Assembly (NCBI GenBank): GCA_963704455.1
Contig: OY969905.1
Span: 3,534,001-3,598,000, forward strand
DNA from: DASTCZ01 sp963704455
GTDB lineage: Bacteria > Acidobacteriota > Terriglobia > Acidiferrales > UBA7541
Direction: 5' to 3'
DNA length: 64,000 nt
Part shown: piece by piece, positions 26,931 through 36,030 of the stretch
Layout of the letters: each line of letters opens with the position of its first letter
Position numbering within the stretch: position 1 is the stretch's first letter
Made by a program: the position numbers and the translations under genes
Notes under the pieces: model-generated
The model's input: only the letters and a program-made list of their open reading frames with translations
Database searches by the model: none
Told to the model about the DNA's origin: nothing

Positions 26931-28004
26931 CTAATCCGCCGAGGCTCTGGCCAGCGAGACTTCCGGGCGGATTTGTGCGGGGCGATACCAGGCGACGAAT
27001 TGTTCGAGCCCGTTTTCCAGCGGCGTCGTCGCGGAGAAGCCAAGAAGCTTTTGCGCTTTCGAGTTATCGGCGCAGGTCGTCGGGACTTCGCCGGGTTGAT
27101 TTGGAAGTTGCTGCCGGACGGCGCGGCGCCGCGTGATTTTTTCGAGCACGGCGATGAGCGTATTGAGCGAGACCGGACTTGAAGCGCCGAGGTTGAAAAT
27201 TTCAAACGGGACGGCTGACCCGTAACCGTTTCCATTGCCATTGGACGACGCGAGCGCGGCCGGGAAGGAATACTCCAGCGCGGCCAAGATCGCCGGGACG
27301 ACATCACCTATCCAGGTGAAGTCGCGCGATAAAGAACCGTCACCGAGAATCTGTATCGCATTACCGGAATCAAGCGCATGAGTGAATTTAAAAATCGCCG
27401 AATCTGGCCGCATCCGCGGGCCATAGACGCTGAAGAGACGCAAACAGACGACAGCAAGCCCACGAGCGAGGGCATAGTCTTGAGCAAGCCGTTCCGCTTC
27501 GAGCTTCGTGACCGCGTATGGCGAGAGTGGTTGCAGATCGAAGCGCCCCTCCTGGAACGGAGCCGGACAAGCTGCGCCGTAAACGGAGCTCGAGGAGCCG
27601 AGGACTAGCCGCTCGACGCCGAATTCGCGGCACAGTTCGAGGACGTGAAAAGTTCCGGTGACATTTACATAGCCATAGGCAAGAGGATCGTCGAACGAGG
27701 ATTGCACTCCAGATTTGGCCGCGAGGTGGATCACGGCTTGCGGCGTTGACGCCTCGAAAGATTCGCGGAGCTGCGCGAAATTGCAGATATCGGCTTCGCG
27801 CAGAGTGAAATTGCCCACTCGGCGGATTTCCGCCAAGTTCGAAAGCTTCGATTTCTGTGAATAGGACGAGTCGAGACTATCAACGATGGTGAGGCGGGAG
27901 CCGCGCGCGAGAAGCGCTTCGGCAACATGTGAGCCGATGAACCCCGCGCCGCCCGTAAGCAGGAATCGCCTTGGGAAGCCGTTGCGCGCTGAATTGCCCG
28001 TCAT
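26931..28004 (-). CDS. NAD-dependent sugar-nucleotide epimerase (extended SDR, UDP-glucuronate 4-epimerase-like)
   Basis: The Rossmann motif RFLLTGGAGFIGSHVAEALL is at the N-terminus and the catalytic YxxxK is in LSPYAVTKLEAERLAQDYA, preceded by the Ser block LGSSSSVYG. The region RDFTWIGDVVPAI and the TCADNSKAQKLLGFSATTPLENGL tail are characteristic of GalE/UDP-glucuronate epimerases. It interconverts 4-epimers of nucleotide sugars for surface polysaccharides. Start ATG 28004 is preferred over a TTG at 28040. It probably shares a transcript with the CpsB-like phosphatase downstream. Confidence 0.85.
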   Translation of the reverse strand: MTGNSARNGFPRRFLLTGGAGFIGSHVAEALLARGSRLTIVDSLDSSYSQKSKLSNLAEIRRVGNFTLREADICNFAQLRESFEASTPQAVIHLAAKSGVQSSFDDPLAYGYVNVTGTFHVLELCREFGVERLVLGSSSSVYGAACPAPFQEGRFDLQPLSPYAVTKLEAERLAQDYALARGLAVVCLRLFSVYGPRMRPDSAIFKFTHALDSGNAIQILGDGSLSRDFTWIGDVVPAILAALEYSFPAALASSNGNGNGYGSAVPFEIFNLGASSPVSLNTLIAVLEKITRRRAVRQQLPNQPGEVPTTCADNSKAQKLLGFSATTPLENGLEQFVAWYRPAQIRPEVSLARASAD

Positions 28005-28160
28005 CGAATCTTGCCCTTTCGGACAGGTAGCCAGTTCCAATGATGTACCCCACCTGTCCCGGAACTAAACCCCAGACCAGCATATTTCTCTCGCTTTTTT
28101 TTCTAACCTCCTTGGAAAGGCGCGGCCGGCTTTGGGCGGCGCTTTTACCGGGAGGAACCC

Positions 28161-30239
28161 ATGCGTGCGTGGCTTCGGACGATTGCCATTCTTTCTATCT
28201 TGTTGATAACAAAGGCTTTGCCGGTGGCGGCTCAAGACTGGCAGCCGATGGGGCCTGCGGGCGGCGACGTCCGCTCGATGACTTCGGACCCGCGCGATCC
28301 CGATGCACTTTATCTTGGGACAGTGGACGGGCATATCTTCGCGTCGAAAGATGGTGGCGCACATTGGCGCTTGATTGGCCGCGCTGGGGAGCGGCCCGAT
28401 ACAGTGGTGATGGCATTGATGGTTGACCGGCGCGATTCGCGGCGCGTGTATGCGGCAACGCGAGCGCTGGGCGAAAACGGCGGCGGTGTTTACCGCAGCG
28501 ATGACGGCGGCGCGACCTGGCGGTTGGCCGGACTTCCGGGGCAGGCCGTGCGCGCGATTGTGCAGTCGGAAGCGGACCCCAAATTGATGCTGGCAGGCAC
28601 GCTCGACGGCGTTTACCGTTCGCGCGACGACGGGGCGCAGTGGGAGCGCATCTCTCCTACAAACCATGCTGACCTTCGCAATTTTGATTCGCTGCTCGTG
28701 GATCCGCGGAACACGGATGTGATTTACGCGGGCACCTATCACCTGCCGTGGAAGACGACTGACGGCGGCGCACATTGGGTTCCGATTCATGAAGGAATGA
28801 TTGATGATTCCGATGTGATGAGCATTACGCTCGATCCGGCAAATCCGGACCGAGTTTATGCGAGCGCGTGTTCGGGCATCTATCACAGCGACAACGACGG
28901 AGCGAAGTGGTCGAAGTACGGCGGGATTCCATTTCCTTCGCGCCGCACACAAATTATCCGGCAGGACCCCGCGAACCCGGCGATTGTTTATGCGGGCACG
29001 ACGGATGGATTGTGGAAGACGACAAATGGCGGCACAACTTGGGCGCGCGTGACCGCGCCGGGCTGGACAATCAGCGCGGTGATTCTGGATACGCGGCGCG
29101 CGGGAAGAATCATTCTCGGCGTCGAAGGGCTGGGCGTTTATGTGAGCCGCGATTCTGGCGCGACATTTTCCGCGTCGAATGACGGCTTCACGCACCGGCA
29201 GGTGCGCGAAGTTGCCGCCGATGCGCAGCGGCCCGAGCGGATGCTGCTCATGCTGACGAATGCGGTCGAGCCGATTTACGCGACATCGGACGGCGGTCGC
29301 ACGTGGACTTCGATTTCTCACGGCGCGAACGCGCAAGTGTGGCGGCATGTGTTTGCCGCGCCGGATGGATGGTGGGCCGCGCCGCAGGCGGGCGGGTTGC
29401 TGCACTACGATGCGGTAAAGGCGAACTGGTTGCAGACGGGAACTGTTGTAGCGAAGGCGGCGGCTCCGGCGGCGACTACTCGAACAACAAAGGCGGGGAC
29501 GAAGCCGTCTGCACAGGCGTCGTCAAAGACTCCGGCCCAGAATTCGGCGAAGGCTGCTCCGGCGGCGCGTCCGGCTGCGGCGTCATCGCATCCACTGCGT
29601 TCGCAGGTTTACGACATCGCGTTCAGCCGGGATGTTTGGCTGGCCGCGACATCAGAGGGATTGCTTGCCTCGCGCGATCATGGAGTGACGTGGTCCTTGT
29701 ACGCACCATTTTTGTCGATTGCCGCCAATTCGCGCGCGACAGTTCACGAAGTGCGCGCGTCCGTGGACGGCCGTTCAATTTGGGTGCTCTCCGATGTTTC
29801 GCTTGCGATTTCGCGCGATGCGGGCGCGAGCTGGGCAATTGCTGATCCAACGCTGCATCCGAAAGAAGTGGAGCGGCTGGTGATTGCGGATGATTCGACC
29901 CTTTTCGCGCTGCGCAGCACCGGCGCGGTGATTTCGCGCGACTCGGGGCTCACGTGGCGTTCGCAGAACATGCCGGATACGCAAGTGGAAGACATGGCGG
30001 TGGAAGGCGCGGACTGGGTGATCTCCACGAGCCACCATGGCGTGTTTGTTTCTGAAGATCAGGGGCGAAGCTGGAGGAAACTTACGGGGGCGCTTGGCGA
30101 CGGGCATTTCCCAACGCTCACGACGCAAGCTGGACCGCGCACGGTGATCGCCGCTTCCGCAACGGAAGGGCTTTTCACGTTGCACACGCCGCTCGGGGCG
30201 TCCTCGGCGTCAGTGGTGCAAGGGCCGGAGAATCAGTAG
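28161..30239 (+). CDS. Secreted sortilin/BNR-type beta-propeller protein
   Basis: A GGGAGGA site precedes the ATG, and the product has a signal peptide (MRAWLRTIAILSILLITKALPVAAQ). The mature part is a chain of propeller blades with the BNR/Asp-box pattern S.DGG..W: FASKDGGAHWRL, YRSDDGGATWRLAG, WKTTDGGAHWVP, WKTTNGGTTWARV, VSRDSGATFS. A low-complexity Ala/Thr/Pro/Lys linker near residues 430-475 divides it into two propeller halves. Proteins of this kind are annotated as VPS10/sortilin-like or glycosyl-hydrolase-like. Binding or glycosidase activity cannot be assigned because no catalytic acid pair is recognisable. A larger relative is at 37633-40911. Confidence 0.8.
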   Translation: MRAWLRTIAILSILLITKALPVAAQDWQPMGPAGGDVRSMTSDPRDPDALYLGTVDGHIFASKDGGAHWRLIGRAGERPDTVVMALMVDRRDSRRVYAATRALGENGGGVYRSDDGGATWRLAGLPGQAVRAIVQSEADPKLMLAGTLDGVYRSRDDGAQWERISPTNHADLRNFDSLLVDPRNTDVIYAGTYHLPWKTTDGGAHWVPIHEGMIDDSDVMSITLDPANPDRVYASACSGIYHSDNDGAKWSKYGGIPFPSRRTQIIRQDPANPAIVYAGTTDGLWKTTNGGTTWARVTAPGWTISAVILDTRRAGRIILGVEGLGVYVSRDSGATFSASNDGFTHRQVREVAADAQRPERMLLMLTNAVEPIYATSDGGRTWTSISHGANAQVWRHVFAAPDGWWAAPQAGGLLHYDAVKANWLQTGTVVAKAAAPAATTRTTKAGTKPSAQASSKTPAQNSAKAAPAARPAAASSHPLRSQVYDIAFSRDVWLAATSEGLLASRDHGVTWSLYAPFLSIAANSRATVHEVRASVDGRSIWVLSDVSLAISRDAGASWAIADPTLHPKEVERLVIADDSTLFALRSTGAVISRDSGLTWRSQNMPDTQVEDMAVEGADWVISTSHHGVFVSEDQGRSWRKLTGALGDGHFPTLTTQAGPRTVIAASATEGLFTLHTPLGASSASVVQGPENQ

Positions 30240-30257
30240 AAGTAGACAAGCAAGGAT

Positions 30258-31745
30258 TTATTTGCAGAGCGGATTGGCGACGCTTTTGGGTTCTCGCGAA
30301 TCTTCCTGCGTTTCCAATACTCCCGAAACGACTCCTAGCAATGACCTCGCCCTTTGTTCTGGATCTTTAAGTTTCCTGACCCATCGCAATGCGAGATCTG
30401 TCTTTCCGTGGTGCGCTTCAATTTCGGCAAGATCCTCAAGGAATGATGTTTCTTGATCAATTCTTGCCGTCTGCAAGGCGCCAGCATCGCCCCCGAATTC
30501 TTCTTGAAGGGTCATAATCGCATGAAGAGCTTCAGATCGCACATGATCAGGGGTAGTCATGAGGTGGTCGGAAAGTGAAATGGCTAAAGCGCTCAATTGA
30601 GCTCCTTGCCCCTGATCTCCCATTTCGTACGCGAGTCTAGCTAGACTAATTGTTCTCCAAGCTTTCTGGTAATCGGATGCATTCTTGAGCAGGTCTTGGC
30701 AAGCTTCAATCGTCTTCCGCGCTGCGACCTTGTCCCCCTTGCGAACTTGCATTGAAGCAATATCTATTAGCGCCTCCAAACGGTCTTCTACATCCGAAAA
30801 TGTCGACACGATGGCAAGCGAGGAATCTGTGTCATAGACGCCCGTTTCAAGATAGGCGTAAACGATGCTACCGCCTGCCTGGGATTTTCTCCCCGGATCA
30901 TTGATTTGATCGAAGACTTGCCGGGCCAAGTCAAAATATCCTGCCTTGGCAGCCGCCGCGGCCAATTCAAACAGGAATAGCTGTTGCAATGATTCATCCT
31001 TTACTCCGAGGATTACCTGGCGAGATTCAAGAAACATCCGCTTCGCGGCTTCCCGATCCCCGCATAGCTGCCTACTGACCGCGATGTCCAGGGAGAGGTC
31101 AACAACTCCCGGTTTTGCGCCTGCCTGCCGCAGCAGATCCGCGGACAGGGATTCGGCACGGCCAAAAAGTTCATTTGCTCGACCCGAATCTCCGTTCTTC
31201 GCGGTAATGACCGCCAATTCGAGGAAGATTTTCGGTTTGTCCCGAGGGAAGAGCGGCTTTTCCATTTGACTGATAAGTGTGACAGCCCGGTCGATCATCC
31301 GCTCTTTCGCGAGCTCCTCAGCCACATAATAAAGAGTAGAAACTTTGTCACGCATCCGTTGCGCAGTTCGAATGGCTCCTTCAATATCGCCCGCTCTCAT
31401 TTGAGCGCGAGAAACCTGCAAATAAATTCCGTCGCAAAGCCCAAACTGCTCATGCACTTTTGTAAGCTGTTCCAATCGGCCCGCTTCGGAAAGTGCGAAT
31501 TGAATATTGCCGAGACGGGCTTCGGTGGCGGCAAGGCTTGCCAACACAAACAGGCGATTTGATTCATCCTTGATGCGGTTTGCTTGAATTCTGGCTTCAG
31601 AGAGAATTCGCTCTATGTCGGCGTCGGTGAACTGATTCTGCGATTGCGTGGGAAAACACAGGATCACGGCCACGGAGCCCAGTACTGCCGCTCTTGAGTA
31701 ATTCAAGAGTGCGCCAATCCACGGACGTGTGGCGCGAACATGCAT
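30258..31745 (-). CDS. TPR-like helical repeat protein, exported
   Basis: The 495-residue product has a hydrophobic N-terminal segment (ALLNYSRAAVLGSVAVILCFPTQ) that could be a signal peptide or anchor. The rest is all-helical with repeats of the type LAxxxAxxGxxxxAxxxFxxAxxL (ELAVITAKNGDSGRANELFGRAESL; ELAAAAAKAGYFDLARQVFDQI), typical of degenerate TPRs. It probably acts as a periplasmic scaffold. The family is not specifically recognised. GC is lower than in its neighbours. It is convergent with the propeller gene, 18 bases between stops. Confidence 0.65.
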   Translation of the reverse strand: MHVRATRPWIGALLNYSRAAVLGSVAVILCFPTQSQNQFTDADIERILSEARIQANRIKDESNRLFVLASLAATEARLGNIQFALSEAGRLEQLTKVHEQFGLCDGIYLQVSRAQMRAGDIEGAIRTAQRMRDKVSTLYYVAEELAKERMIDRAVTLISQMEKPLFPRDKPKIFLELAVITAKNGDSGRANELFGRAESLSADLLRQAGAKPGVVDLSLDIAVSRQLCGDREAAKRMFLESRQVILGVKDESLQQLFLFELAAAAAKAGYFDLARQVFDQINDPGRKSQAGGSIVYAYLETGVYDTDSSLAIVSTFSDVEDRLEALIDIASMQVRKGDKVAARKTIEACQDLLKNASDYQKAWRTISLARLAYEMGDQGQGAQLSALAISLSDHLMTTPDHVRSEALHAIMTLQEEFGGDAGALQTARIDQETSFLEDLAEIEAHHGKTDLALRWVRKLKDPEQRARSLLGVVSGVLETQEDSREPKSVANPLCK

Positions 31746-31807
31746 ATTCAGATTGTATGACTTCTAATATCGCCGGACAATAATATCAGCGAGCGTCGTA
31801 GGGGTTT

Positions 31808-32626
31808 TCAGCGCAGCAACCACGCAGTAGCGATTTGCCAGACGCCGAGCAGGAAGAGGAATCCGGCGAAAACGCGGCGCATGCGGCGCGGAGATAGCTT
31901 TTGTGCGAGGCGGCTGCCCGCGAACCCTCCAAGAAAAACCCCCGGCATGATGAGCAGGCCCACGGTCCAATTCACCTCGTGCGCGTGCGCGTAATTCAGG
32001 AAGGCCAGTAGGCCAACCGGAGGGACGAGCGCGATAAGGCTCGTGCCTTGCGCGGAGTGCTGGTCGAACGCGAAGAGAAGCACGAGCAGCGGCACGAGAA
32101 GCACGCCTCCGCCCACGCCGAAAAGTCCCGCGCAAACGCCGACGCCCGTTGCGACAATTAAGATGAGAAGAAGCCGCACCGGGCGGCCAGCGGTGGATCT
32201 GGCGGAATCACCGGAAGTTGAATCAGGCATGGGATCTTGTGTAGGGGAACTCTCCGCAGGTTTCGGACGGGACTTCCACCACAGCAGCACTGCCGCGGCG
32301 GTAATAAAAATGCCGAAAGCTCCCATCAGATTACGCGATTCCATCCCAATGGCAATCTGGCTGCCGAAGTAGCCGCCAATTAGAAAGCCTAGCGCGCAGG
32401 TCGCGCCCGCCCAGAGGTCCACTCGCTTTTCGCGCCAGTAAACGAGGAGCGCGCCAAGACCGAGCGGCGGGAGTTGCAGAAAAAGGGAAGTGCCCTGCGC
32501 CATGTGCTGATCGAACCCGAGGAGATAGACCATCGCGGGGACGAGGACGACTCCGCCGCCGATGCCCATCAGTCCGACGAGCACGCCCACGCCGAGACCC
32601 ATCAGTACAACTTCCGCGTACCACAT
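31808..32626 (-). CDS. TauE/SafE family permease
   Basis: The 272-residue product shows eight or so hydrophobic segments arranged as two halves, each opening with the family signature: GVGVLVGLMGIGGGVVLVPAM and GVCAGLFGVGGGVLLVPLLV, followed by QHMAQGTSL and QHSAQGTSL. TauE/SafE proteins export sulfite, sulfoacetate or related organosulfur anions. A Pro/Ser-rich cytoplasmic loop lies between the halves. The neighbours give no hint of the substrate. The start at 32626 has a GGAG two bases upstream; ATG 32602 is an alternative. Confidence 0.9.
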   Translation of the reverse strand: MWYAEVVLMGLGVGVLVGLMGIGGGVVLVPAMVYLLGFDQHMAQGTSLFLQLPPLGLGALLVYWREKRVDLWAGATCALGFLIGGYFGSQIAIGMESRNLMGAFGIFITAAAVLLWWKSRPKPAESSPTQDPMPDSTSGDSARSTAGRPVRLLLILIVATGVGVCAGLFGVGGGVLLVPLLVLLFAFDQHSAQGTSLIALVPPVGLLAFLNYAHAHEVNWTVGLLIMPGVFLGGFAGSRLAQKLSPRRMRRVFAGFLFLLGVWQIATAWLLR

Positions 32627-32801
32627 TCTCCGGCTGGTCTCCCGCGCGCCATCTTGCTTGAGTTTTCGCGGATGGGCAACCGGGAATCAGACCTAACCGT
32701 TCCGCGCCAGCCGAGTCCAATGGTGGATAAGGCTTCTCTATGACGTTCGACAGGTGTGACGTTTTGCTCTTGTCGAGCGTCTAGGAGAAGAGAGGATAGC
32801 C

Positions 32802-33134
32802 ATGGCACCCATCAAGACCGACTTGCTGCAGGGCACGCTCGACCTGCTGGTCCTGAAAACGCTGCAAACCGGGCCGCAGCACGGCTACGGGATTTCGCTA
32901 CGCATTGCGCAGATATCGCGGGACGCGCTGCGTGTGCGGCAAGGCTCGCTCTATCCGGCGCTGCACCGGCTGGTGCACCGCGGCTGGCTGGCGACGGAGT
33001 GGGGCGAATCGGAAAACAACCGCCGGGCGAAATTTTACCGGTTGACGCAGAAGGGCCGGCGTCAACTTGAAGTGGAAGAGGGAAATTGGGAGCGGCTGGC
33101 CGCGGCGATTGGGCTGGTGCTGAACACGACGTAG
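32802..33134 (+). CDS. PadR family transcriptional regulator (ADOP-linked)
   Basis: The 110-residue product begins MAPIKTDLLQGTLDLLVLKTL, the opening of the acidobacterial PadR subgroup paired with ADOP permeases. QHGYGISLRI, VRQGSLYPALHRLVHRGWLATEWG and FYRLTQKGRRQL follow. A good ribosome site (GAGAGGA) precedes the ATG. Upstream, TGACGTT occurs at 32741-32747 and 32757-32763 and an inverted pair TCGACA/TGTCGA at 32747-32752 and 32771-32776; either could be an operator. The permease starts 57 bases after its stop. Confidence 0.9.
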   Translation: MAPIKTDLLQGTLDLLVLKTLQTGPQHGYGISLRIAQISRDALRVRQGSLYPALHRLVHRGWLATEWGESENNRRAKFYRLTQKGRRQLEVEEGNWERLAAAIGLVLNTT

Positions 33135-33190
33135 GGAACGAAACCTAAGGAGCGAGGCGCAGGTAACGAATTGTTACGCGGAGTGCTGTG

Positions 33191-35917
33191 ATGTTCATGA
33201 GAAATCCGGACGACAATGAACACGTTTCTCAATTCGAATTGCGCAAGCGATTGATTCTGCTGCGTTTGCGCGAATTGTTTCACGTGAAACAATCCGAACG
33301 CGAGCTGGACGACGAGCTGCGATATGACATCGAGCGGCGCATCGAGGCGAATCTAGCGGTGGGAATGACGGCCAAGGAGGCGGAGATGGCGGCGAAACGT
33401 GAATTTGGGAGCGTTGATTTGGCGAAGGAGGAATGCCGCGACGAGCGCGGCACCCGCTGGATCGAGGAATTGTGGCAGGACCTTCGGTTCGGCTTGCGCA
33501 TGCTGCGAAAAAATCCCGGATTCACGGCGATAGCGATACTTACGCTCGCGCTCGGTATCGGCGCGAACACGGCGATTTTTTCCGTGGTGAATGGAGTGCT
33601 GCTGAATCCGCTGCCGTATCCGGATCCGGACCAACTGGTGTCGCTCAGTGCGAGCAAGCCCAATTTCCCCACAGGATCGATTTCATATCCGAATTTTCTG
33701 GACTGGAAAAAGGAGAACCAATCGTTTTCGTCCATGGCGGTCACTCGCGGATACGGTTTCAATTTGACGGGACAAGGGCCCGCGGAGGTTTTGAACGCGG
33801 AGTTTGTTACCGCAGACTTTTTCCCGATGCTCGGAGTGAATCCTGTGATCGGCCGGACGTTTTCTCCCAGTGAAGATGTAATCGGCGTCGGCGATGTGGT
33901 GGCCATCAGCTCGAGCCTGTGGGAAAGAAAATTCGGCTCGTCACAAAGTGTTCTTGGAAAAACAATTACGCTTGACGGAATGAACTACACAATCGTGGGT
34001 GTGATTCCCGCGGGATTCGATTTGCCGCTACGGAGTTTTCGCGCCTCAGACATTTACGCGCCGATGGCCGAGTGGACGAATACAGCTCTTCCCGTTCGCT
34101 CCGCAGGGTTGGGAATCCACGGAATCGGGAGGTTGAAGCCCGGCGTAAGCATTGAACGGGCCCGCGAGGATATGGATAGCGTCACGCGCCATCTTGCGGC
34201 GATTTATCCCGATGTCGACAAAGGAACAGGGGCGACGCTGATCCCGCTGAAGGAACAAGTGATAGGAACAGTGAGGCCATTTCTTCTGCTTCTTCTCGGA
34301 GCGGTGGGGCTTGTGCTGCTCATCGCGTGCGTAAACGTCGCAAACCTGTTGCTGGCACGTTCGACGGGGCGAAGCAGGGAGATCGCGGTCCGGTCGGCGT
34401 TGGGCGCGGGAATGGGACGGCTGCTTCGCCAAATGCTCACAGAAAGCGTTTTGCTTGCGTTGGCCGGCGGAGCGCTTGGATTGGTAATTGCGGGGGTGGG
34501 AACTCACGCGGCGCTGGACGTGTTGCCTGCCACTCTGCCGCGGGCCAATGAGGTGCGGTTGGACGGGCGCGTTTTGCTTTTCACGATTCTCGTTTCTGTG
34601 TGCGCGGGAATATTGTTTGGCTTGGTTCCGGCTATCCGAACGGCGAGGCGAAATGTTCACGAGTCTTTGAAAGAGGGCGGCAGGGGGGGCAGCGGCGCGC
34701 GGCATCGCGTTCACGGCGCTTTGGCAATTGTCGAAATGGCGATGGCCCTAGTTTTACTTTGTGGCGCGGGACTTCTGATTCGCAGTTTGGCAGCGCTTTG
34801 GAACGTAAATCCCGGGTTCCAAGCGGAGAATGTGCTCACCTTTGGAATGTCCATGCCGCCGCCGATGATTAAGGCGAGCCCAACGGCAATCCGCGCGGCA
34901 CTGCGGGATTTCGACTCAAAGATTGCCGCCATCCCGGGAGTGGAAGCGGAGGCGCTCAGTTGGGGTGCATTGCCGATGGGCGGCGAGGACGACGACACCT
35001 TCTGGATCGAGGGACAGCCAAAGCCCGCGAGCCAGAACGAAGGGAACTGGACATTGCGATATGTGGTTGGGCCAAACTACTTGAGTGCGATGAAGATTCC
35101 GCTTCTCGCGGGACGGTTTTTTTCGGAGCGAGACGATGAACACAGCGAGCGCGTGGCGGTTGTGGACGACGTGCTCGCAAGGAAGATTTTCCCCAAAGGA
35201 GATGCGATTGGAAATCGGATCAATTTCGGCGACTCGGACTCTTTTCAAATCATCGGAATCGTCGGGCACGTGAAGCAATGGGGACTCGATACAGACGATC
35301 AGAACTCGCTTCGCGCGGAGACTTACTTGCCCATGCGGCAATTGAGCGACAACTTGATGATGTTGGTCCCGCCCGGCACGGGTGTAGTCTTGCGAACCAA
35401 TGGGCGCGTGCCGGGGCTGATGGATTCCGTACGTCACACAAGCGAACAGATCAGCAAGGACGAGGTGATTTCCGGAGTGCAGACGATGGATGAAATCATC
35501 GAGCAGTCGCTCGCGGCAAAACGCTTCGCGATGATGCTGCTCGGCGTGTTCGCGATGCTCGCGCTCGTCCTTGCTAGCATCGGGCTCTACGGCGTGATTG
35601 CGTATCTCGTAGGCCAGCGGACGCACGAGATCGGCGTCCGAATTGCGCTTGGAGCGCAGCCCGGAGACGTGCTGGGCTGGGTGCTGGGGCAGGGTGCGCG
35701 GATGGCGCTTGCGGGCGTAGCAATCGGTCTTGCGGCATCAGTGGGGCTGACGCGACTGCTCGCGAAGCAATCGTTGCTATTCGGCGTGAGTGCGACGGAC
35801 CCGCTCACTTTTACGGCTGTTGCTATCGTGCTGATGCTGGTGGCGTTGGCAGCAAGTTGGATCCCCGCGCGGCGAGCAATGCGCGTGGATCCAATCGTCG
35901 CGCTCCGGTACGAGTGA
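33191..35917 (+). CDS. ADOP-family duplicated ABC permease
   Basis: The cytoplasmic N-terminus has the ADOP preface (SERELDDELRYDIERRIEANLAVGMTAKEAEMAAKREFG, then WQDLRFGLRMLRKNPGFTA). TM1, a MacB-like periplasmic domain, and an FtsX block (LLLLLGAVGLVLLIACVNVANLLLARSTGRSREIAVRSALGA) come next, followed by a second periplasmic domain and a final FtsX block (VGQRTHEIGVRIALGAQPGDVLGW). Length 908 is typical. I use ATG 33191, eight bases after GGAG; a GTG at 33188 precedes it. Codons for LFHVKQ (33274-33291) coincide with a perfect parS sequence, listed separately. No ABC ATPase gene is nearby. Confidence 0.9.
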   Translation: MFMRNPDDNEHVSQFELRKRLILLRLRELFHVKQSERELDDELRYDIERRIEANLAVGMTAKEAEMAAKREFGSVDLAKEECRDERGTRWIEELWQDLRFGLRMLRKNPGFTAIAILTLALGIGANTAIFSVVNGVLLNPLPYPDPDQLVSLSASKPNFPTGSISYPNFLDWKKENQSFSSMAVTRGYGFNLTGQGPAEVLNAEFVTADFFPMLGVNPVIGRTFSPSEDVIGVGDVVAISSSLWERKFGSSQSVLGKTITLDGMNYTIVGVIPAGFDLPLRSFRASDIYAPMAEWTNTALPVRSAGLGIHGIGRLKPGVSIERAREDMDSVTRHLAAIYPDVDKGTGATLIPLKEQVIGTVRPFLLLLLGAVGLVLLIACVNVANLLLARSTGRSREIAVRSALGAGMGRLLRQMLTESVLLALAGGALGLVIAGVGTHAALDVLPATLPRANEVRLDGRVLLFTILVSVCAGILFGLVPAIRTARRNVHESLKEGGRGGSGARHRVHGALAIVEMAMALVLLCGAGLLIRSLAALWNVNPGFQAENVLTFGMSMPPPMIKASPTAIRAALRDFDSKIAAIPGVEAEALSWGALPMGGEDDDTFWIEGQPKPASQNEGNWTLRYVVGPNYLSAMKIPLLAGRFFSERDDEHSERVAVVDDVLARKIFPKGDAIGNRINFGDSDSFQIIGIVGHVKQWGLDTDDQNSLRAETYLPMRQLSDNLMMLVPPGTGVVLRTNGRVPGLMDSVRHTSEQISKDEVISGVQTMDEIIEQSLAAKRFAMMLLGVFAMLALVLASIGLYGVIAYLVGQRTHEIGVRIALGAQPGDVLGWVLGQGARMALAGVAIGLAASVGLTRLLAKQSLLFGVSATDPLTFTAVAIVLMLVALAASWIPARRAMRVDPIVALRYE
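33276..33291. other. Perfect parS-like ParB binding site inside the permease gene
   Basis: The sequence TGTTTCACGTGAAACA is a 16-base palindrome identical to the consensus chromosomal parS bound by ParB/Spo0J. One more flanking T/A pair extends it to 18 bases. It encodes LFHVKQ in the ADOP permease. An exact 16-base match in 64 kb by chance is about 1 in 10^5. Such sites usually cluster near the replication origin, which suggests this locus lies in the origin-proximal part of the chromosome. Confidence 0.8.
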
Positions 35918-36030
35918 GGGAACGAACTTTACGCCATCCCATGGGAGGAGCTAAGCGGCATCTTCAAGGTTAGTAGATGGGCACGTCGCCGTAGCCCACT
36001 TTGACCAAATTGGTACATACTGACCCCGCT

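Noticed and set aside
28065..29405. 446-residue open frame on the minus strand
   Set aside because: Antisense shadow of the sortilin-like propeller gene; low-complexity Arg/His-rich translation.
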